In this document: piece by piece, positions 39,446 to 47,537 of the stretch | Numbering within the stretch: the stretch's first letter is position 1 | How the letters are laid out: every line of letters begins with the position of its first letter | Source of the DNA: VRUE01 sp963788975 | Lineage (GTDB): Bacteria; Actinomycetota; Thermoleophilia; Solirubrobacterales; 70-9 | Direction: 5' to 3' | NCBI GenBank assembly: GCA_963788975.1 | Contig: CAWBIJ010000004.1 | Span: 992,001-1,056,000 of the forward strand | Length of the DNA stretch: 64,000 bases | Translations under genes and position numbers: made by a program | Notes under the pieces: model-generated | Database searches by the model: none | Seen by the model: the letters and a program-made list of their open reading frames with translations, nothing else | What the model was told of the DNA's origin: nothing

Positions 39446-42400
39446 TGGACACCGACTTCTCCTACGTCGAGCTGCACGCTCACTCCGCCTTCTCCTTCCT
39501 CGATGGCGCCTCGACCCCGACCGAGCTCGCCGGCGGCGCGGGGGAGCTCGGCTACGAGGCGATGGCGCTGACCGACCACGACGGGGTGTGGGGATCGATG
39601 GAGTTCGCGAAGGCGTGTGAGGGACTCGGGGTGCGAGCGATCACCGGGGCGGAGGTGACCGTCGCGCTGCCCGCGGGCGAGCTCGCCCACCTGACGCTCC
39701 TGGTTGAAACCCCGGCGGGCTACCGCAACCTCTGCCGGCTGCTGACCGCCGCCCACTCCCACACCCGCGACGGCGCCCAGCGCAGCGCCGGCCAGCCGAG
39801 CGTCGGCCTCGAACGGGTGGAGGAACACGCCGAGGGGCTGGTCTGCCTCTCGGGATGCGCGCGCGAGGGGGGCGTCGCCGGCGCCTGGGAGCGGGGGGAC
39901 CCAGCGCGGGGAGCAGAGCTGGCGCGGCGCCTGCTCGCCGCTTTCGGGCGAGACCGCTTCCGGGTCGAGCTGCAGCGTCCCTACGAGCGCCGCGACCGGG
40001 CGCGCAACCGCTGGCTCGAGGACCTGGCCGAGCGACTCGGCGTCCCCTGCGTGGCGACCGGCAACGTCCACTACCACTGTCGCTCACGCGGGCGGCTGCA
40101 GGACGCCTTCGTCGCCGTCCGCCATGGCGTCGGCCTCGACGAGTCCGAGCCGCTGCGGCGCGGAAACTCAACCGCGGCACTCGTCTCCCACGAGGGAATC
40201 GCCCGGCGCTTCGCCGAGCACCCCGGGGCCATCGCCGAGACGGCCCGCCTCGCCGAGCGGCTGCGCTTCGACCTCACCGCCGAGCTCGGCTACAGCTATC
40301 CCGGCGCTGAGAACGAAGACGCCGACCGCGAGCTGGCCGAGGTCTGCAGGACGCTGCTCTCCGATCGTTACGCCGGCAGACCGGACATGCCGGAAGCAAA
40401 GAGCCGGCTGGGGGAAGAGCTCGCCACGATCCGCGGCCTCGGCCTCTCCGGCTTCTTCCTCCTGCACCGCGACCTGCTCGAGCTGGCGCGCGAGGTGGCG
40501 GTGCAGGTCCGCGGCCCCAGCGCGGTCCGGGCGAAGCTGCCGCCGGGACGTGGCCGCGGCTCCAGCGTCAGTTCGATCGTCTGCTACCTGACCGGGCTCT
40601 CCCACATCGACCCGGTCGAGACCAAGCTCTTCGCCGGCCGCTTCCTCAACGACGAAGTGACGTCGATGCCCGACATCGACCTCGACTTCCCGCGCGACAT
40701 TCGCGAGAAGCTGATCCCCGAGGTCCACCGCCGCTACGGCAAGGAGCACTCGGCGCTGGTCGCCGCCTTCCCCACCTACCGCCCGCGCGGCGTCGTCCGC
40801 GACCTCGGCAAGGCGCTCGGCCTGCCGCCGGGGGAGATCGAGCGGGTGGCCGGGATGGTCGGATTCCACGAGCGCACGATCGAGATCGAGCGCGACGTCG
40901 CCGCTGCGATCGGCGCCGAGCGGGCCGCTTCGCCACGCTGGCAGGCGCTGGTCGATCTGAGCGGCGACGCGCTGGGCCTGCCCCGCCACGCCTCCCAGCA
41001 CCCCGGCGGCATCGTCATCTCCACCCAGCCCCTGATCGACGTCTGCCCGGTCGTGCCGGCGGCGATGGAGGAACGCCAGATCGTGCAGTGGGACAAGGAC
41101 TCCTGTGGCGACGCTGGCTTCCTCAAGATCGACCTGCTGGGGCTGGGGATGCTCTCGGCGGTCGAGCGCTGCGTGGTCGAGATCGAGCGGGCCCGGGACG
41201 AACAGGTCGACCTCTCGCGCATCCCCCTCGACGACTCCGACACCTACAGGTCGATCCATGCCGCCGAGACGACTGGGGTCTTCCAGATCGAGAGTCGCGC
41301 CCAGATGCAGATGCTGCCGCGCACGCGGCCGGAAAACCTCGACGACCTTACCGTGCAGGTAGCCCTCGTCCGCCCCGGCCCGATCCAGGGTGGCGCCGTC
41401 CACCCTTATATAGAGCGGCGCCAGCGAGTGCGCGAGGACCCTGCCTACGAGATCCCCTGCGAGCACCCGCTGCTGAAGCCTGTGCTGGAGGACACGCTCG
41501 GCACGATCGTCTTCCAGGAGCAGGTGATCGAGGTGGCGATGAAGCTGGCCGGCTTCTCCTCCTCTGAGGCAGAGGGACTGCGCCGGGCGATGAGCCGCAA
41601 GCGCTCTGAGGAGGCGATCCGCTCCTACCACGACGACTTCGTCGCCGGCGCAGAGCAACGAGGTGTTCCAACCGAGACCGCCGAGAGCATCTGGGGGCAG
41701 ATCCAGGGCTTCTCCGGCTTCGGCTTCCCCAAGGCGCACTCGGCCGCCTTCGGCCTGCTTGCCTACCAGTCGGCCTGGCTGCGTGAGCACTACGCGCCGG
41801 AGTTCCTCTGCTCGCTGCTGAACGAGCAGCCAATGGGCTTTTACCCGCCCGATGCGCTCACCCACGAGGCGCAGCGACGCGGGGTTCGGATCGCTCCCCC
41901 GGCAGTCAACGGCAGCGACGTCCGTTGCCAGGTCGAGCGCGAGCGCGGTGGCCTGGTCGTGCGGATCGGCCTCGGCTACGTCAAGGGGGTACGGGAGGAG
42001 GAGATGGAGGCGCTGGTCGCCGAGCGCGAGCGGAGCGGGCCGTACCGGACCATCACCGAGCTCGCCTCGCGCGCGGGCACCGGCCGCGAGGGGCTGGAGC
42101 TGCTCGCCTGGGCCGGCGCCCTCGACGGGCTCGCGCTGAGCGGCGATGCGCAACGCGTTGACCACCCAATGGGACGCGCACGCGTTGCACTTCGCAGGGA
42201 GGGCTACTGGGAGGCCGGCGTCGCCGGCGTCGCCCGGGGGCCCGCACCGAGCAGGCAACTGTCCCTGCCGCTCGACCCGCCGCCGGCACCGGAGCTGGAG
42301 CGGATGAGCGCCTGGGAAGAGGTGATCGCGGACTACCGCTCGACCGGGATCAACCTCGGCCGCCACCCCATGTCCCTGCTGCGCGAGGGGCTCGGCGAGG

Positions 42401-42546
42401 GGGTGAAGGCCAGCTCGGCGCTGGCGGGGGTTGAAGACGGCGCCACGATCGAGGTCGCCGGCATGGTCGTCGCCCGCCAGCGCCCCAGACCGCGAAGGGG
42501 ATCGTCTTCATGCTGCTCGAGGATGAGCGCGGCACGGTCAACCTGA
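39445..42546 (+). CDS. dnaE2: Error-prone DNA polymerase DnaE2 (frame broken near the C-terminus)
   Basis: Starts at ATG 39445 (MDTDFSYVELHAHSAFSFLDGA, PHP domain). The palm acidic motif is MPDIDLDFPRDIREKL near residue 408. Other family landmarks are GRGRGSSVSSIVCYLTG, RPGPIQGGAVHPYIERRQ and GFSGFGFPKAHSAAFGLL. DnaE2 performs SOS-induced mutagenic bypass with ImuB. Homology leaves this frame after VVARQRP (about 42483). The next residues should be QTAKGIVFMLLEDERG but that sequence is in the neighbouring frame. Adding one C to the CCCC at 42483-42486 restores it. The complete protein would run to 42815. Confidence 0.92.
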   Translation: MDTDFSYVELHAHSAFSFLDGASTPTELAGGAGELGYEAMALTDHDGVWGSMEFAKACEGLGVRAITGAEVTVALPAGELAHLTLLVETPAGYRNLCRLLTAAHSHTRDGAQRSAGQPSVGLERVEEHAEGLVCLSGCAREGGVAGAWERGDPARGAELARRLLAAFGRDRFRVELQRPYERRDRARNRWLEDLAERLGVPCVATGNVHYHCRSRGRLQDAFVAVRHGVGLDESEPLRRGNSTAALVSHEGIARRFAEHPGAIAETARLAERLRFDLTAELGYSYPGAENEDADRELAEVCRTLLSDRYAGRPDMPEAKSRLGEELATIRGLGLSGFFLLHRDLLELAREVAVQVRGPSAVRAKLPPGRGRGSSVSSIVCYLTGLSHIDPVETKLFAGRFLNDEVTSMPDIDLDFPRDIREKLIPEVHRRYGKEHSALVAAFPTYRPRGVVRDLGKALGLPPGEIERVAGMVGFHERTIEIERDVAAAIGAERAASPRWQALVDLSGDALGLPRHASQHPGGIVISTQPLIDVCPVVPAAMEERQIVQWDKDSCGDAGFLKIDLLGLGMLSAVERCVVEIERARDEQVDLSRIPLDDSDTYRSIHAAETTGVFQIESRAQMQMLPRTRPENLDDLTVQVALVRPGPIQGGAVHPYIERRQRVREDPAYEIPCEHPLLKPVLEDTLGTIVFQEQVIEVAMKLAGFSSSEAEGLRRAMSRKRSEEAIRSYHDDFVAGAEQRGVPTETAESIWGQIQGFSGFGFPKAHSAAFGLLAYQSAWLREHYAPEFLCSLLNEQPMGFYPPDALTHEAQRRGVRIAPPAVNGSDVRCQVERERGGLVVRIGLGYVKGVREEEMEALVAERERSGPYRTITELASRAGTGREGLELLAWAGALDGLALSGDAQRVDHPMGRARVALRREGYWEAGVAGVARGPAPSRQLSLPLDPPPAPELERMSAWEEVIADYRSTGINLGRHPMSLLREGLGEGVKASSALAGVEDGATIEVAGMVVARQRPRPRRGSSSCCSRMSAARST

Positions 42547-42815
42547 TCGTGCCGCCGCCGGTCTACGAGCGCCGCCGGGCCACGGTCCGCACTGCGCCGC
42601 TCCTCCGCGCCCGTGGCCGCCTCGAGCGCCGCGAAGGCGTCGTCAACCTCCTCGTCGCCGACCTCGACCCGATCGAGTGGAACGGGCCAGCCGAGAAGGC
42701 CGAAGTGAAGTCACTCGACCCCCGCTCCACCCAGCAGTCCAACCGTGCCCAGGCCGTCGCCGAGCTCCGCGCCGTAGCCCCCGCCGGTCACAGCTGGGGC
42801 CGTCGCGCCGGCTAG
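42510..42815 (+). CDS. dnaE2: DnaE2 C-terminal OB-fold region in shifted frame
   Basis: MLLEDERGTVNLIVPPPVYE and ARGRLERREGVVNLLVADLD are the OB-fold end of DnaE2, and the sequence closes with PAGHSWGRRAG, the usual DnaE2 C-terminus. It is out of frame with the main gene by a single base. It has no independent promoter or ribosome site, so it is the tail of dnaE2 rather than a gene. Confidence 0.8.
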   Translation: MLLEDERGTVNLIVPPPVYERRRATVRTAPLLRARGRLERREGVVNLLVADLDPIEWNGPAEKAEVKSLDPRSTQQSNRAQAVAELRAVAPAGHSWGRRAG

Positions 42816-42838
42816 GCCTCGTGCTTGCCAATGAAGGC

Positions 42839-43108
42839 TTAGGAGTTAAGCGTTGCGTGCAAGCGATTGCGGGCGCGCTCCAAGAGACCGCCCTGGCTGT
42901 CGGGGCCGAGCAGCTCCAGGGCGAGAAGCATGAGAACGCCGGCGCCAGCCACCGCGAAGAAGCCCAGCACGAAGCTGCCCAAGAGAATGCCGGCAGCGAC
43001 GCCCGCTGCAAGCGTGGCCACGAGAACTGCGATCTCCAGTCGGTTGACCATCGGTGAACCAAGCCCGCCGCGACCACCGAAACGCTTGGCATAGGTCTTA
43101 CCGCTCAT
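42839..43108 (-). CDS. Small two-segment membrane protein
   Basis: 89 residues from ATG 43108. Hydrophobic segments LEIAVLVATLAAGVAAGILL and GFFAVAGAGVLMLLALELLG are joined by a short turn, with Arg-rich ends (SGKTYAKRFGGRGG, ERARNRLHATLNS). The promoter at 43116-43142 places the transcript start close to the ATG, so the mRNA seems leaderless. It converges with dnaE2. It may be independent of the upstream cassette because it has its own promoter. Confidence 0.65.
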   Translation of the reverse strand: MSGKTYAKRFGGRGGLGSPMVNRLEIAVLVATLAAGVAAGILLGSFVLGFFAVAGAGVLMLLALELLGPDSQGGLLERARNRLHATLNS

Positions 43109-43115
43109 GAGCAGC

Positions 43116-43142
43116 AGTATAGGTCGGTCATCGCCTTGTCAA
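43116..43142 (-). promoter_or_regulatory. Near-consensus promoter for a leaderless small gene
   Basis: On the minus strand TTGACA (43142-43137), 15-bp spacer, TATACT (43121-43116), then the ATG 7 nt further on. Both hexamers are near sigma-70 consensus, although the spacer is short. Confidence 0.5.
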
Positions 43143-43151
43143 GGCTAACGA

Positions 43152-43466
43152 TCAGGCCCGGCATTTGCGAACCAACATCTGTCCTGCGCTGGTGATGATC
43201 AAGGTCCCGAGCAAGACGCTCAGGACCGCGGCAGGGCTGCGGTCGGCGACGAGGAGGAAGACGCTCCAACAGCCCCATGCAGCGGGGAGAGCCAACCCAC
43301 CGCCATAGCGACGCAAGTTCCCCGTGTCCCCACCGAAGAGCTCGACGAACTTCTCGATCGCCAAGACCGTGGTCAGCAACGCCGTGAGGATCCCGATCAG
43401 CAAGAGGATCCATCCGGCGACCGTGCTCGGCAGCTGCGCGCCAAGGATCTCAGTGGCGACTACCAT
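43152..43466 (-). CDS. Membrane protein of the three-gene cassette
   Basis: 104 residues from ATG 43466, with GAAGG just upstream (43511 is an alternative start). Three hydrophobic segments: TVAGWILLLIGILTALLTTV, YGGGLALPAAWGCWSVFLLV and AVLSVLLGTLIITSAGQMLV. The start overlaps the end of the TPR gene (43460), so the two are coupled. The C-terminus is basic (RKCRA). No family recognised. It could be the membrane effector of the cassette. Confidence 0.65.
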   Translation of the reverse strand: MVVATEILGAQLPSTVAGWILLLIGILTALLTTVLAIEKFVELFGGDTGNLRRYGGGLALPAAWGCWSVFLLVADRSPAAVLSVLLGTLIITSAGQMLVRKCRA

Positions 43467-44824
43467 CCTTCGAACCCAGCTTTCTCCGGAACCGCAGCGA
43501 CGCCCAGCCACGACTCGCTTGCAGCCCTCGGTCCCAACAACCTGTCGTAGATCAGGCCGAGTGCGCTCACATGGCTGAGGAAAAGCGCTGAGCGAGATCG
43601 GTCTCCGCCGGTGCGTCCGAAACGGGACAGCGTAAGCATCTCGCGGGTGAGAGGTCGCTCAGCTTCGATGCAGAGCCGCTTTGAAGTCGTCAGCTTGCAT
43701 GTGAAGGCCTTGGTGATGGGGCTGGTCTGAACGTCGTACAGCCACGCACTTGTGGTGCTTTGCGCCAGCTCGTCGCGCTCCGGGGTATCGCACAGATAGT
43801 CGAGTGCGTGGAAGAGCCCTTTGGCGTGAGATTTGCTCTCGAGGATTTCGACGTCGTCGATCAAGAAGAAGTTGGCTTCGCCAATGGCGCAACGGAAATC
43901 GGGGTCGAGCTCATTGATGATGAGGAGCCAGCTGGCTATCACTGCCAGCGAGTGCGGCTCGTCAGGATCGGAGGGATTGAGACGGTCCCTTTCGCCGAGG
44001 ATGAATCGATCGAGTTCGCAGCGGGTGTCGGAATCGGCTTCGGCGGCGGCCTCGCGGACCACCCTTGCAAGCAAGGGCCTGTGGCCGGTTACGGCAGGAA
44101 GGCTGAGGAAGGAGTCGAGTTCGTCCTCGATCAAATCGTCCTGTTCGGCGAGTGCCCGCGAAACGAACCCGGGATGCTCGGAGTCGACCACGACTTGGTA
44201 GAGGCTGTGTGCGTCGAGAACGCGTCCGCGCGCGCGCAACAACTGTGCGAGCGTCAGGGCGGCGCGCGGCCCGAGGTCCGGATGGTCGCTGGCAAGGGCT
44301 TCCCGCAGCAGAGCCTCCGCATGCTCGTCTTCCCCTTCCATCTCGAGCAGCGTTTCCGCCAAGCTGACCCTGGCGTGCGCCACGAGGGTGGCGCTTCCTT
44401 CCACGAGCACACGACGCCAATTGAGCGCTGCCTGCTCGAGCATGCCGGCATCGCGCTGAATGTCGGCCAGCCGAAAGCAGGCGACGGCGCGCACTGACGC
44501 CTGCGTGGCGAGATCGGCGACGCGCTCGTAGGTCTCCGCGGCGCGAGCGGCGTCGCCTCCCGCCTTCCAGTGGGCGGCAAGGTCGATCAGGGCCTCGGGG
44601 CAATCCGCTCCGGAGGCGAGACCGGCCGCCCTCTCGTAGAGGAGGTCTGCCTCATCCGACCGCTGCTGATCCTCCAGGAAGCGGGCGAGGATCAGGGCGG
44701 CGAAGATCGCGGTACTCCGGGTCGATGCTGCCAGGGTCGCCCTGAGGAGCTCCTCGGCCTTGACCCACTCACCCCGGTGACGCAGCAGGGCCGCATGATC
44801 CAGAGCTGTGCGCTCGCCGCTCAT
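43460..44824 (-). CDS. TPR-repeat protein of the three-gene cassette
   Basis: 454 residues. Residues about 10-230 form repeated helical hairpins of TPR type, for example ALLRHRGEWVKAEELLRATL, EALIDLAAHWKAGGDAARAA and VSLAETLLEMEGEDEHAEAL. The C-terminal 220 residues (RDRLNPSDPDEPHSLAVIAS, LLIINELDPDFRCAIGEANF, AFTCKLTTSKRLCIEAERPL) form an unrecognised domain. Its ATG overlaps the stop of the transposase-fold gene by 4 bp and its end overlaps the membrane protein gene. Such an adaptor may link a DNA-acting protein to a membrane partner. This is inference only. Confidence 0.7.
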   Translation of the reverse strand: MSGERTALDHAALLRHRGEWVKAEELLRATLAASTRSTAIFAALILARFLEDQQRSDEADLLYERAAGLASGADCPEALIDLAAHWKAGGDAARAAETYERVADLATQASVRAVACFRLADIQRDAGMLEQAALNWRRVLVEGSATLVAHARVSLAETLLEMEGEDEHAEALLREALASDHPDLGPRAALTLAQLLRARGRVLDAHSLYQVVVDSEHPGFVSRALAEQDDLIEDELDSFLSLPAVTGHRPLLARVVREAAAEADSDTRCELDRFILGERDRLNPSDPDEPHSLAVIASWLLIINELDPDFRCAIGEANFFLIDDVEILESKSHAKGLFHALDYLCDTPERDELAQSTTSAWLYDVQTSPITKAFTCKLTTSKRLCIEAERPLTREMLTLSRFGRTGGDRSRSALFLSHVSALGLIYDRLLGPRAASESWLGVAAVPEKAGFEGW

Positions 44825-45870
44825 CGCCTGGCAGGTTCCCTCGGAAACAGGCCCAGGAAGGTCGCCTGAAGCGCGGAAGCGATGAGCGCGGCGGCCTCCC
44901 AGCCAGCCTCGTTCTGATGGCGGAAATTTGCCACCAGCAGCTCCTTGGCCGCATTGGGAGGATAAAAGCGGCCGAGCGCCCGGCCCAGCTCGGCGGCGCG
45001 CCGCCGAGCGTGGTGCCCTGCCAGCGCCCCCGGCGCCGCCTTTACCTCGGGGCGGGCTATCGCGTAGGTCTCCTCGCCCTGACGGCGGAGAGGGACGACG
45101 AATTCGCGGCTCTCAGGCCCCGCCAGGTGATCGAGAAGCTGGGGCGGAGGTGCGGGGGCGCCCGGTGCAAACGGGATCTGGTCACAAAGCACCGAGCGCC
45201 CGGACAGTGACGCGTAAGGATCATCCGGCTGCTCAAAGCCGGCGTACTCCGGGCCGACCTCAAGAATGTGCTCGAGGCCAAAACCGGCCAATCCCTTTCT
45301 CACCGTCTCGCTCTCTCCGTAGCGGTAGTCCAGCGAGATGACCGGCATGCCGGGAATTCGGTATCCGAGCCGGAGGTAGTCGCACTGCAACTGCCTGATC
45401 AGGAAAGCCACCGCATCGAGCTCCCCCTGGCCGAAGTTGCTGCCTCGATCGTCGTCCGCTTCGGAGAACCCCATCCGTCTCCAGCCAACGGGGAGCGAGA
45501 AGCCGGAGCCCAGGAGATGGATCGAGACGATGTCGATGACCTCCACTTTGTCGGTGGGGATTTCGCAGGTCTCCAGCACCAGAGCATCGACCCCGGCATC
45601 GACTGCGCAGGCGACCAGCTCGGCTCGCAGGCGGTCAACGTCCCACCCCGCCCCGTCTATGAAATGGCGCAGCTGACGAGAGCTGGCAGGATGGAGCGAC
45701 TTCATGCCACGGCGCAGCGCCTGCACCGTGAAGAAGTCGCGCTCGAAGCAGGAGGGCAGCGCGGCAGCAAACGCCGCGGCCTTTGCGGCCTGGTCCCTGC
45801 GATTGACCACCCCCGCCATCCCCGCTTCGAGACGCTTGAGGACCGACTCGTCGATCGGCTGCTCAAGCAA
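44821..45870 (-). CDS. IS701/IS4-like transposase-fold protein, apparently domesticated
   Basis: 349 residues from TTG 45870; an in-frame TAG lies just upstream. The N-terminal half follows IS701 transposases: FFTVQALRRGMKSLHPASSR, LRHFIDGAGWDVDRLRAELV, VDALVLETCEIP (usual LVxDET), SIHLLGSGFSLPVGWRRMGF, then VISLDYRYGESETVRKGLAG with FGLEHILEVGP. The first catalytic Asp seems replaced by Glu (LVLETCE); the second (ISLDYRYG) is kept. The C-terminal third, from about residue 210, has no transposase similarity. No terminal inverted repeats flank it, and it is translationally coupled to the TPR gene. It thus looks like a gene repurposed for a cellular function rather than a mobile element. Confidence 0.55.
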   Translation of the reverse strand: MLEQPIDESVLKRLEAGMAGVVNRRDQAAKAAAFAAALPSCFERDFFTVQALRRGMKSLHPASSRQLRHFIDGAGWDVDRLRAELVACAVDAGVDALVLETCEIPTDKVEVIDIVSIHLLGSGFSLPVGWRRMGFSEADDDRGSNFGQGELDAVAFLIRQLQCDYLRLGYRIPGMPVISLDYRYGESETVRKGLAGFGLEHILEVGPEYAGFEQPDDPYASLSGRSVLCDQIPFAPGAPAPPPQLLDHLAGPESREFVVPLRRQGEETYAIARPEVKAAPGALAGHHARRRAAELGRALGRFYPPNAAKELLVANFRHQNEAGWEAAALIASALQATFLGLFPREPARR

Positions 45871-46040
45871 GGCGTGCCTGCAATCGATCTGCGCGCACAG
45901 CTAGCGGCACCCCCTCACGAATGGTGTTGCAAAACGACGGCGTCGACCCATGCCCCTCTCATAAGGTCAAGTTAGCCGCAAACTCTCCATCGACTCGGAA
46001 AGTGCCAAGTCGCCACCGCCGGGACGAACAGCGGCCGCCG

Positions 46041-46883
46041 CTACCAGACCGCGTCGTGCTGCTCCATCACGCCGAAGCCCTCGGCCAGCTCGACGCCGTC
46101 GAGGGAGCCGCTGAACTCGCCGAAGAGGTGGCGATAGCTGGAGCGGAAGATGAGGAGGTTGTCGTCGCGGACGCGCTCGGAGCCGGGGGTGAAATCGAGC
46201 GAGCCGCCGTCGGCGAACTTGACCGCTCCCAGTCCCTCGAAGGAGACGGGGTCCGGCTCGGCAGGGTCTCCGTCAAGCCAGATCGCCCGCTCGCTGCTCA
46301 CCGGCGGGTCGTTGATGCCCTCGACCAGGTTCCAGGCAAGCGGCCGACCGTCCGTCGCCCGGCCGATCCCCGCCGACCAGTGCCAGCTGGTGCGGCGCTG
46401 CTGGTAGCCGGCCGACTGATCGTCGACGCCGTGCCCGTCGACCTCCCAGCGCCGCTCCGGCGTCTCGATCATGCCCTTGATCGGCACCCCCGCGCGCTTG
46501 CGGGTCCAGCCCCAGCCTGAGCCGCTGGGGCAGATCGCCTCCACGGGGGCGGACTCCCCCAGTTCCAGCCGCGCCCGCAGCCCCCGGGCCTCGATCTCGA
46601 TCAGCGGCCCGTCCATCTTCACCTCGACGCTGCCCGGCCGCAGCCGCGTGTTGGCGAAGCTGCGCTCGCCCTCCCGGTCCCAGAGCGCCCAGAAGCACTG
46701 GCCGAAGGGACCGACCTGCGCCCGGGCGGCGCAGAGCATCAACTGCGGGCCGTAGAAGCCGACGTAGCGCCACCGCTTCCGGGTCTGCCCCTGGCTGCGC
46801 AGAGGCATGCGGGCGGGCGGAATCGCGAGGTCGGGACGGCCGGGACCCGGCCCACGCCACGGAATTTGTTCCTCGCCGCCCAC
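46041..46883 (-). CDS. DUF2804 family protein
   Basis: 280 residues. YVGFYGPQLMLCAARAQVGP, the QCFWALWDREGERSFANTRL segment, GWGWTRKRAGVPIKGMIETP and GAVKFADGGSLDFTPGSERV fit DUF2804, a family of predicted beta-rich proteins without known activity. ATG/GTG near 46883 is chosen by the length of the family; the first 25 residues are variable. Nothing recognisable lies in the 170-bp gap (45871-46040) upstream of the transposase-fold gene. Confidence 0.75.
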   Translation of the reverse strand: MGGEEQIPWRGPGPGRPDLAIPPARMPLRSQGQTRKRWRYVGFYGPQLMLCAARAQVGPFGQCFWALWDREGERSFANTRLRPGSVEVKMDGPLIEIEARGLRARLELGESAPVEAICPSGSGWGWTRKRAGVPIKGMIETPERRWEVDGHGVDDQSAGYQQRRTSWHWSAGIGRATDGRPLAWNLVEGINDPPVSSERAIWLDGDPAEPDPVSFEGLGAVKFADGGSLDFTPGSERVRDDNLLIFRSSYRHLFGEFSGSLDGVELAEGFGVMEQHDAVW

Positions 46884-46914
46884 ACGGCGACGCTACCACC
46901 GGCCGGGCTGGCCC

Positions 46915-47403
46915 TTAGGCCTCCTCGTAGGGATCCTTGTCCCCGGCAAGCCGCAGCGAGCACTCCTTCACTTCATTGAAGTGACGCTCCTGGATCGGCT
47001 CCGCCCAGGAGACGAGCTCCGCGACCTCGTCCTCACCCGCCGACTCGTTCAGCTTCCCGAGCACGGCCCAGTGGCCGGCCTCGCCGGCCTCCGCCATGGT
47101 CATGAACTCGAAGCCGTCGAGCCCGTCCGCGTCGTCGCCGAGGTAGGTGGACATCATCTCGGTCGCCTCGCTCTTGGTCTCGCGGGCCTTGTCGAGGATC
47201 GCGGTCTTCTTGCCGTCGCGGTTGTCGGCGAGCTCGGTGCAGCGGCGCTCGGTCTCCTCGGCCTCCTCGCGCATTTTGCTCAGCGCGCCGGCGATCTCGT
47301 CGTCCTCGACGAGTCCTTCGACTTTCTCGGTCGCGTCCTGAGCAGCTTGAGCCAGGCCCAGCACCTCTGCCAGCTTCTCCTCCAACGTCGTCAACTCGGC
47401 CAC
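46915..47403 (-). CDS. Ferritin-like (DUF892-like) helical protein
   Basis: 162 residues from GTG 47403, with AGGAGG 7 nt upstream. It is almost entirely helical and acidic: LTTLEEKLAEVLGLAQAAQD, MREEAEETERRCTELADNRD, AEAGEAGHWAVLGKLNESAG and EPIQERHFNEVKECSLRLAG. The spacing of Glu and His resembles ferritin-like or DUF892 bundles. It is divergent from the SDR-DUF892 fusion gene at 47538, which carries related helical domains, so the two probably belong to one stress response. Confidence 0.65.
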   Translation of the reverse strand: MAELTTLEEKLAEVLGLAQAAQDATEKVEGLVEDDEIAGALSKMREEAEETERRCTELADNRDGKKTAILDKARETKSEATEMMSTYLGDDADGLDGFEFMTMAEAGEAGHWAVLGKLNESAGEDEVAELVSWAEPIQERHFNEVKECSLRLAGDKDPYEEA

Positions 47404-47537
47404 CTTCGTCCTCCTTTCGCTCGTTTTGCGTCTCGCCCACCTACCCCGCTCCGACGCCGGGCCAAACGGTCGCCGGCAGCGTCCTCCACAACTCCGTTGC
47501 GCTGTTTCCCAGACCTCCCGTCGGGTAGCCGCAGGTG

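Noticed and set aside
40168..42366. 732-codon minus-strand open frame opposite dnaE2
   Set aside because: It is antisense of a confidently identified polymerase gene, and such long frames arise from high GC and RNY codon bias. It has no recognisable domain.
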